Source of the DNA: Paroedura picta
Taxonomy: Eukaryota; Chordata; Lepidosauria; Squamata; Gekkonidae
Assembly (NCBI RefSeq): GCF_049243985.1
Contig: NC_135374.1
Span: forward strand, 57,347,934 to 57,411,933
Length of the DNA stretch: 64,000 nucleotides
Reading direction: 5' to 3'
In this document: positions 57,850-64,000 of the stretch, in pieces
Position numbering within the stretch: position 1 is the stretch's first letter
How the letters are laid out: every line of letters begins with the position of its first letter
The notes under the pieces: model-generated
Seen by the model: only the letters and a program-made list of their open reading frames with translations
What the model was told of the DNA's origin: nothing
The model's database searches: none
Translations under genes and position numbers: made by a program

Positions 57850-58137
57850 GTAGCCTCTTGTGGCACAGAGTGATAAGTGGCAGAAATGCTATCTGAAGCT
57901 GTCTGTCCATGAAGTTGGAAGTTCGATCCAAGCAGCCGGCTCAAGGTTGACTCGGCCTTCCATCCTTCCAAGGTCAGTAAAATGAGTACCCAGCTTGCTG
58001 AGCGGTAAAACAGTAGTGACTGGAGAAGGCACTGGCAAGGCCACCCTGTATTGAGTCTGCCATGAAAATGCTAGAGGGCATCACCCTAAGGGTTAGACAA
58101 GACTCGGTGCTTGCACAGGGGATACCTTTTACCTTTA
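57850..58137 (+). repeat. tRNA-type SINE with ACCTTT tail, copy 3
   Basis: GCCTCTTGTGGCACAGAG, GAAGTTCGATCC, CAAGGTCAGTAAAATGAGTA and GGGGATACCTTTTACCTTT. More diverged than copies 1 and 2. Confidence 0.88.
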
Positions 58138-58891
58138 TGTACACATATGCCATCAAATCACAATCCCAGCAAGGGGTTTTCAAGGTAAGTGAGGTAGTTT
58201 GCTGCCTTCTGCAAACTTCTCTTGGTGATCTCTCATCCAAGCACTGACACAGTTTAGCTTTCAAGATCTGATGAGGTCAATCTATACTATACAACACTAT
58301 ACCATACCATTCCACATCTCTTTTAATATTGAATATTTTTATGCACGAAAAGGAAAGGCCAGGCCGGCACTTGCATGGGAGCAGGGCTAATAGCCACTTA
58401 TGCATGAAGTCACTGCCAGTCCAGGCCCCTCCTGGCTCTGGCCTCTTTTAGGGCCTCCAATGGACCACAGCAAGGAAATGCTGATTTTTTTAACATCCCC
58501 TTTTTTGCCTTGGCCAGGCATATGCATACAGGCCTCGCCTTACCCACCTTCAGTGTCCCAGCTGTTGGGTTTTGTGGTGCTGCAGAGCTGAATTGGGCGC
58601 TTTTTTTACATTCCACAAAGGTGGGATTGCATTGCCATATAATCCCACTGAAGTAACCCACCACAACCATGGAGAAGTGCAGCAGAACCTTCCACCTAGG
58701 AGCTGTATGTGCCTTGCACAACTCCAGGATGGACCATGTGCACCAGGAAAAGTCTTTCCCCATTGGTACACAAGAAGCAGCAAGGCAGCAAGATACTGCC
58801 AGCAGCCTAGCATGGCAGCTGCTGTGCATAAAAGGTAATACAATGGCTTATATTTTGAACTCCTGTGCAAAATGATTTAGATTGCTTAGTT
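58138..58891. other. Intergenic DNA
   Basis: Open frames overlap on both strands at 58,400-58,880, but none resembles a known protein. No repeat identified. Confidence 0.35.
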
Positions 58892-59198
58892 CAGGGATCT
58901 CCAAACTTTCTGAGTCTGTGGGTATATTTGTAATTTGGATTAACATGGTAGGCACAGCTAGAAAATGGCTGCTGCAGGAGGTGGAGCCATCCACAAAATG
59001 GCTGCTGCAGATTACCTTCAGTCACACAGTTAAGTTCCTTGTTCTGTAGTAGTGGCCACTTCAAAAGCAATGTTTTTAAAAAATATCTACACGGCCAGTC
59101 AAATCTTGAATGACCAAGCCCCTGTTGTCCATGCTCACTTTCTAAAAGCACTTGACAAGTGCCAAGAAAGGTGTTGGAGGGTGCCATGCAGACCACTG
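58892..59198. mobile_element. hAT-like element, diverged
   Basis: Ends CAGGGATCTCCAAACTTTC and GCCATGCAGACCACTG, with 8-bp flanks GCTTAGTT and TCATAGTC (5 of 8 alike). AAAATGGCTGCTGCAG occurs in two near copies. No transposase. Confidence 0.45.
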
Positions 59199-59206
59199 TC
59201 ATAGTC

Positions 59207-60195
59207 CTGCTGAAGTCATTGTGTTCATGGTTGCAGTTATAGTCATCACCTGTCCTGGAACCTCCCAGTTGGAGGAATGGAGGTTCCTACAGGGTGTTTG
59301 TTTTCTGTAATAGAGAATTTGCAATGGTTCTGAATCTGAACATACATATAAAATATATGTTTGTGCTGCTCAGTGCTCACTTTTGTGTAAAGTAGCTTTT
59401 TATGGGTTTAGTCTGGAATAAGGCTCCTTGGAGGATTGTTGGATTCACCCCAGTATCTATGATTTATTTGCATAATATTACTCTCCCCTTTACACTTTTT
59501 CCCCCCTCTTGATACTTGAATGGATTTTTAGGAGGCCTGAGGTTGAATCTCATTTAATTGTTACTCCTAAGTAAGATACACACACATTACATTTATATTC
59601 CACCCTTTCCTAGAGGCTCAGGGCAGCTCTATAAACTATATATCTAAAAAAGTGCCTGATAATGTTTTGCTATTGTTGTTTTGCTCTAGGTCTCCACCTA
59701 TCTCTTTGAGCTTTTGTTATTGTGGATCTCATGGATTACCACTCTGTTGTGGTAACTGCAGAGCCTTCCATCAAAAGAAGAGTCTTTTCAACTAGGGAAA
59801 GGCTCCTCAAGCTGGATAAGGGTTCCAAACTTAGATTAGTAAATTGGTAGGACAGAATGCAAAGAAATTATTACTTATTACTTCAGTAGACAATCCTATA
59901 TAGACTTTCATTGGATTAAATTTTCAGTGGGCCCCAGTGACATGTATAGGATTGGGTAGTATAAGTATTTTCAAGCTCCAGATCCTGAAAATATAATCTG
60001 TAGTGTTGCAACTATACATAAAGAGATATTCAAGTACCTTTTCAGCCCTCACATATGTTTCCCCCTCAATAATAGCCACACAAGATGGATACAAGCTGTC
60101 AAACCTCACTGACTTCACCCAGGATCTAATCAATAGGAATCTAAGCCCCCTGCAGAGAAAAGGATTCTTTGGCCTCTTAATTTGGGAAGGAGCCA
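59207..60195. other. Intergenic DNA
   Basis: AT-rich, no gene or repeat recognised. Confidence 0.4.
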
Positions 60196-60197
60196 CC

Positions 60198-60270
60198 AGT
60201 ATATTGTTTAATGTAAACCGCCCTGAGCCTCCGGGGAAGGTGGTATAGAAATATAATAAATAAATAAATA
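60198..60270 (+). repeat. L2 LINE 3' terminus
   Basis: GTAAACCGCCCTGAGCCTCC, GGTGGTATAGAAATATAATA and AATAAATAAATA. Confidence 0.8.
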
Positions 60271-60302
60271 CATCTTAAATGTATCCTGATAGGAGCACTA
60301 CA

Positions 60303-60532
60303 GAGCCTCTTGTGGCGCAGGGTGGTAAGCCAGCTGACATGCTGCCTGAAGCTCTGCCCATGAGGCTGGGAGTTCAAACCAGCAGCCGGCTCAAGGTTGA
60401 CTCAGCCTTCCATCCTCCCGAGGTGGGTAAAATGAGTACCCAGCTTGCTGGGGGGTAAAACTGTAACAAGTGGGGAAGGGAATGGCAAACCACCCTGAGT
60501 CTGCCAAGAAAACACTAGCCTTTACCTTTTAA
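60303..60532 (+). repeat. tRNA-type SINE with ACCTTT tail, copy 4
   Basis: GAGCCTCTTGTGGCGCAGGG to TTTACCTTTT with a shortened end region. Target duplication GAGCACTACA at 60,293-60,302 and 60,533-60,542. Confidence 0.88.
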
Positions 60533-61079
60533 GAGCACTACATGATAGGAGTGTTCCTTAGGAACCTAAGATTAATTAATGGGAGACAACTGCCCAGCTC
60601 AAATCAGGAGAATAATTAACAGATTTGTCTGGATAGACCAAAGTTCTGGAACTCTCTCCCCAGGGAGATTCACTCACCAGCTGGTAAAAACATTTTTTTG
60701 TTTGACATTCCCTCACTGATCCCTCCTTAAAAACCAATGCTTTGTGTTTTGTATGTACAGTAAGTTTTGTTTCTATTTTAACTGTTTTTTTAAAACTCTT
60801 CTAAAAGTGTTTAATGGGTTTATAGTGTAACATATACTGTTTAAAAGCTGACTGCCTTGATGGCCCTTGTAAGGACAGGATTAAATGCTAATCAATAAAA
60901 AGGAAGGCATTTTTGTGGGTGTCATGTCTTCATATGTGCATGAAGCAAGCAGCCACTTAGGAAAGAGCCATGTTACTGACCTCACCTGTGTATTTCCAGG
61001 CTATGAGAGAAAAGTGAGTAGAAGCCACTGCCTGCAGTGCTCAGTTACTCATTCCAGACATTAATGAAGTACCATAGGA

Positions 61080-61213
61080 CAGGGGTAGTCAACCTGTGGT
61101 CCTCCAGATGTTCATGGACTACAATTCCCATGAGCCCGTCAGCATTTGCTGGCAGGGGCTCATGGGAATTATAGTCCATGAACATCTGGAGGACCACAGG
61201 TTGACTACACCTG
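61080..61213. mobile_element. Palindromic MITE (hAT-type), copy with exact 8-bp duplication
   Basis: A nearly perfect hairpin: CAGGGGTAGTCAACCTGTGG at the left, its reverse complement at the right, and TTCATGGACTACAATTCCCA arms around a short AGCATTTGC centre. CCATAGGA at 61,072-61,079 and 61,214-61,221. Confidence 0.9.
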
Positions 61214-61221
61214 CCATAGGA

Positions 61222-62540
61222 TAAACACTTGGTGTCATGACTGAATATGTCGACTAACATCCCCTTTAAAACATGGTATAGAAATTGGCCTTTATGATCA
61301 CTCATGTGAGTCCCTTAGCTACCTTTGACTCAAGACAGCTCAGGAGGATGTCCCATAAAACAGAACTTTGTTGAGATTCTCTAAGGTACATTTCATTGTC
61401 CCCACCTACTCACTACTTTACAGAAGGCTGCATTTACAGGAATATTTTGGATGCTGTGGGGTTGGTTTTGGTTTATTCTTACATTCGTACGCACAGTCTG
61501 TGTACACTTCATGCTGAGAAAATGTTATGTAACCTCTGTGAGACCACTACAAATGAAAATATTTCCAGCTTCCGTGCAGCACCTGTACTGTTTGAATCAG
61601 CCTTAAGGTACATATAAGTGGGTGTATTGACTCTTCTGGGATCACTGATATTTTTCATGAGTTTGTCTAATGCGGAATCATTCTGTTCCCAATTTCCCAT
61701 CTGTTCATCTTGCCTGCAGTTTTATTTGTATCAGGAGTTGTTTTAGAGAATAGAGTAAGGTTTTAAAGTACAGTTAGGAAGAAAGTTGCAGTATTAATGA
61801 TCTGGAAAGATGCATTTGGGGAACTGAAAAACACATAAAATGGAGGCTACCAGCTGTAAATAAAAAAAAAATCATGTACAATTAAAGGTAGAGAGAATTT
61901 CCTCCCACACACACCATAATTGCATCCTCAGCCTAGATTTCTTAAGGGGGGGCACTTATGCGTTACTGGCACGGCTGTCACGATCTGAGCTCTGGAGCAC
62001 GTTTCACCAGCAGACAAGTGAAAGCAAACTCAAGTGGTTTCAAGCAGGAAAGGTGGGGAAAGCAGCATTTGCAAACATTATCAGGGAAGAATAAAAGAGA
62101 AAAATAAACTAAGCTTTGCTGTGTGAGTGGCCTAATTACATACAGAGAAAGGGAAATGCAGCTTATTCATGAATTTAAGGTGACTTCTTGAAAACTCTCC
62201 AGAACTAAAGAATCTGTACAAACAGTGAAGGGGAGGGGGAGCTAAAAGGGAAAGCTCCCCCAGTCTCCAATGGTTCAGGGCTGGGGCTTAGTTCTCGTTA
62301 CATCTTTTTCCCAAGAGAGTGATCGGGTTAAATTACGGCAAATTCAGCCTAAACAAGCCTCCCCCCCCCTTGCTGACCCCTCCCCGCAGGATAGGGGGAA
62401 AGGGAGCCTCAACCAACAGCACCAGGAGACAGCAAGGCACGGTACAAGAGGGAGGAGAAAAGTGATCGACAGATTCAATGAGGAGAAGGCAGCCAACTGG
62501 CTTCCAGGGAGACTGGAGACAATTGATCTGCGGGAGCTGG
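61222..62540. other. Intergenic DNA upstream of HUNK
   Basis: No repeat recognised. Turns purine-rich and then CpG-rich towards HUNK; may hold the HUNK 5' UTR at its right end. Confidence 0.4.
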
Positions 62541-63600
62541 CTCTGGCTCCTTCTTCAACGTGATGTGCAGCCCCCACCGTCGGAGCATCGCCGCTCGCAG
62601 TCTCTTGCGGTGGCCGCGGGGACCGTGCTAGGTTCCGGCCAAGCGAGCCGGGGTCCTCCGAGGGGGAGGCGCCTTCTCGTCCTTGGCTTGGCATTATTGC
62701 CTTGAGCAGCGGGGCGCCGTCGGGTCTCCCCACGTGGGCTCGCGGGCGCCGGTCACATTGGCAGGCGGGTGCTGCGGACCGGAGCGTGGGGAGCGGCGGC
62801 GGCGGCGGCGGCAGCAGCGCGACGAGACCGTCTCCGCGAAAGCAGGTCGGCGCCGCCGGGAGGCTCGCTGGGCTGCAGGCGCGCGGGAAAGGCAGGCGCG
62901 CCCCGCTCGGCGGCCAAGCTCAGCGGCAGGATGCCGGCGGCTGCTGGCGACGGGCTCCTGAGCGAGCCCCCAGCGGCGAGCTTCGCCGACAGCGGCGGGG
63001 AGCCCACGACGCCTCCCCTGGGCCCGGAGGGAACTTTCCTGGCGGCCTGGGTCAACGCGGCGGCGTCCCGGGAGCGGCTGCGCGAATTCCAGCACATCAA
63101 GCGCGTCGGCAACTACCTGATCGGCAGGAAGTTGGGCGAGGGCTCCTTTGCCAAAGTGCGCGAAGGGATGCATGTGGTGACCGGAGAAAAGGTACTTATC
63201 CTCCCGCGCCCTCCCCCTTCCCTGCCCTTGGGGGTCGCGTCCCTTCACTCCCGGAGACCCAAAGCCGGGGCAGCGGCCCCATCCGGAGCAGGGCAGCCGC
63301 CTTCTTTCCAAAGCTCCCGGTTCAGCCCTTGGTTTGCGGCTGCCGAGGGCCGCCTTTGTCCCGCCAGTGATCTTGCTCCTGGCTCGAGACGCGCAGCCAG
63401 GCTGCTCCGGCTCCCCGCTTAAGCCTTCCACGGTGCTTGTCCCCAGTGCCCCTCCCAAATGCCTCCAGCAGTCCGCCCACCAGGGGCCGCTGTCCCCTCG
63501 TTTCCCGCTCGCCGCCACTTCTCCCTCGGCGACGGCGACCCTTTCCTCCCCGCTGCGGCGCCCTGAGGGGGTGGGCTGCAGCCGGTAAAGACGCTCCCCA
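62540..63600 (+). promoter_or_regulatory. HUNK: HUNK CpG island
   Basis: Dense CpG with a GGC repeat at 62,792-62,815, covering the likely promoter, 5' UTR, first coding exon and start of intron 1. The transcription start is not visible; a TATA box was not found. Confidence 0.7.
62931..63191 (+). CDS. HUNK: HUNK, hormonally up-regulated Neu-associated kinase, first coding exon
   Basis: HUNK is a serine/threonine kinase of the AMPK/SNF1-like group. This exon encodes 87 residues: MPAAAGDGLLSEPPAASF, a variable Pro/Gly/Ser-rich leader, then WVNAAASRERLREFQHIKRV and the start of the kinase domain, VGNYLIGRKLGEGSFAKVRE. The glycine-rich ATP loop GEGSFAKV lies at residues 70-77. The exon ends HVVTGEK with donor GTACTT in phase 0; the catalytic lysine (VAIKVI in the family) lies in the next exon, outside the window. 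The start codon was chosen because MPAAAGDGLL matches the known HUNK N-terminus. The leader differs from the mammalian one, which I recall as more glycine- and alanine-rich. Confidence 0.95.
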
Positions 63601-64000
63601 CCGCCACCCCCGTTTGTTCCACAGCCTTGTTCTCGTTTGAACTTTTAAAAACAAAAACAAAGGCTCATACCGTCATCAAAGGGAAAATTAATACGTGCAC
63701 CAAACGCCAAGAAAAGAAGCCGTGTGTTGCCTTGGTACGTTCAGAATCTAGTTTTTGCTGTACGTTGTTATTCTAACCTTTCCAATCTGCTCATGAATGG
63801 TTGAGACAGAATATCCTCAGACCAGGATCACCCAATAAAACTTGGAGGATTCTTTACTGGGCTAAGTGGGGATTTGAACATGTCTCAAGGCATATGCCAA
63901 GCTTCAAATCTAGTTCAAATTTGGTTCTCTTCTTGAGATCCATTAGTTGGGGGAAAGAACTGCATTGCCCCAGGCTACAAGCTGTATCACATTTAGCACT
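63192..64000 (+). other. Start of HUNK intron 1
   Basis: GC-rich to about 63,600, then AT-rich. Open frames on both strands come from base composition; no second exon is seen before the window ends. Confidence 0.6.

Noticed and set aside
62694-63518. 274-codon minus-strand frame over HUNK exon 1
   Set aside because: CpG-island shadow of the HUNK exon with low-complexity content.

Overview
The window is nuclear DNA of a vertebrate, most likely a squamate reptile. Two host genes frame it. The first nine coding exons of SCAF4 lie on the minus strand (about 1-36,080), and the first coding exon of HUNK lies on the plus strand near the right end (62,931-63,191). SCAF4 and HUNK are neighbours on human chromosome 21, so this looks like conserved synteny. 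The two genes are transcribed away from each other, about 27 kb apart, and each starts in a CpG-rich block. The reptile assignment rests on the repeats: many L2 LINEs ending in AATAAA repeats, Bov-B and CR1 LINEs, a tRNA-type SINE ending in (ACCTTT)n, a MIR-like SINE, Helitrons, hAT elements and Harbinger. I cannot name the species.

Left part (1-36,080): SCAF4 runs right to left. Its exons encode the CTD-interacting domain and the proline/glutamine-rich region after it. The RRM and C-terminal half lie outside the window to the left. Intron 1 is about 20.9 kb and is filled with repeats: several L2 copies, a CR1 carrying a hAT insertion, Helitrons, palindromic MITEs and one fossil tyrosine-recombinase retroelement. 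A younger L2 in intron 2 has a 12-bp target duplication and is split by a 1.44-kb Helitron.

Middle (36,080-42,800): intergenic DNA with CR1 and L2 ends, a 5S-derived SINE, and an L2 split by an 883-bp element related to the Harbinger next door.

42,803-about 50,330: the most notable feature is a PIF/Harbinger DNA transposon with three spliced genes instead of the usual two. They are a DDE transposase (minus strand, two exons, intact, 437 aa), a Myb/SANT-like protein (plus strand, five exons, one apparent frameshift) and a second, different Myb/SANT-like protein (minus strand, five exons, intact, 240 aa). Each gene has its own AATAAA signal. The left terminal sequence is present; no right terminal repeat was found, and the DNA runs straight into a Bov-B fragment.

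Right part (50,330-64,000): intergenic DNA with a Bov-B fragment, an L2, an L1 5' region with ORF1 (split by a hAT element), several SINE copies, a near-perfect palindromic MITE, and then the HUNK CpG island and first exon.
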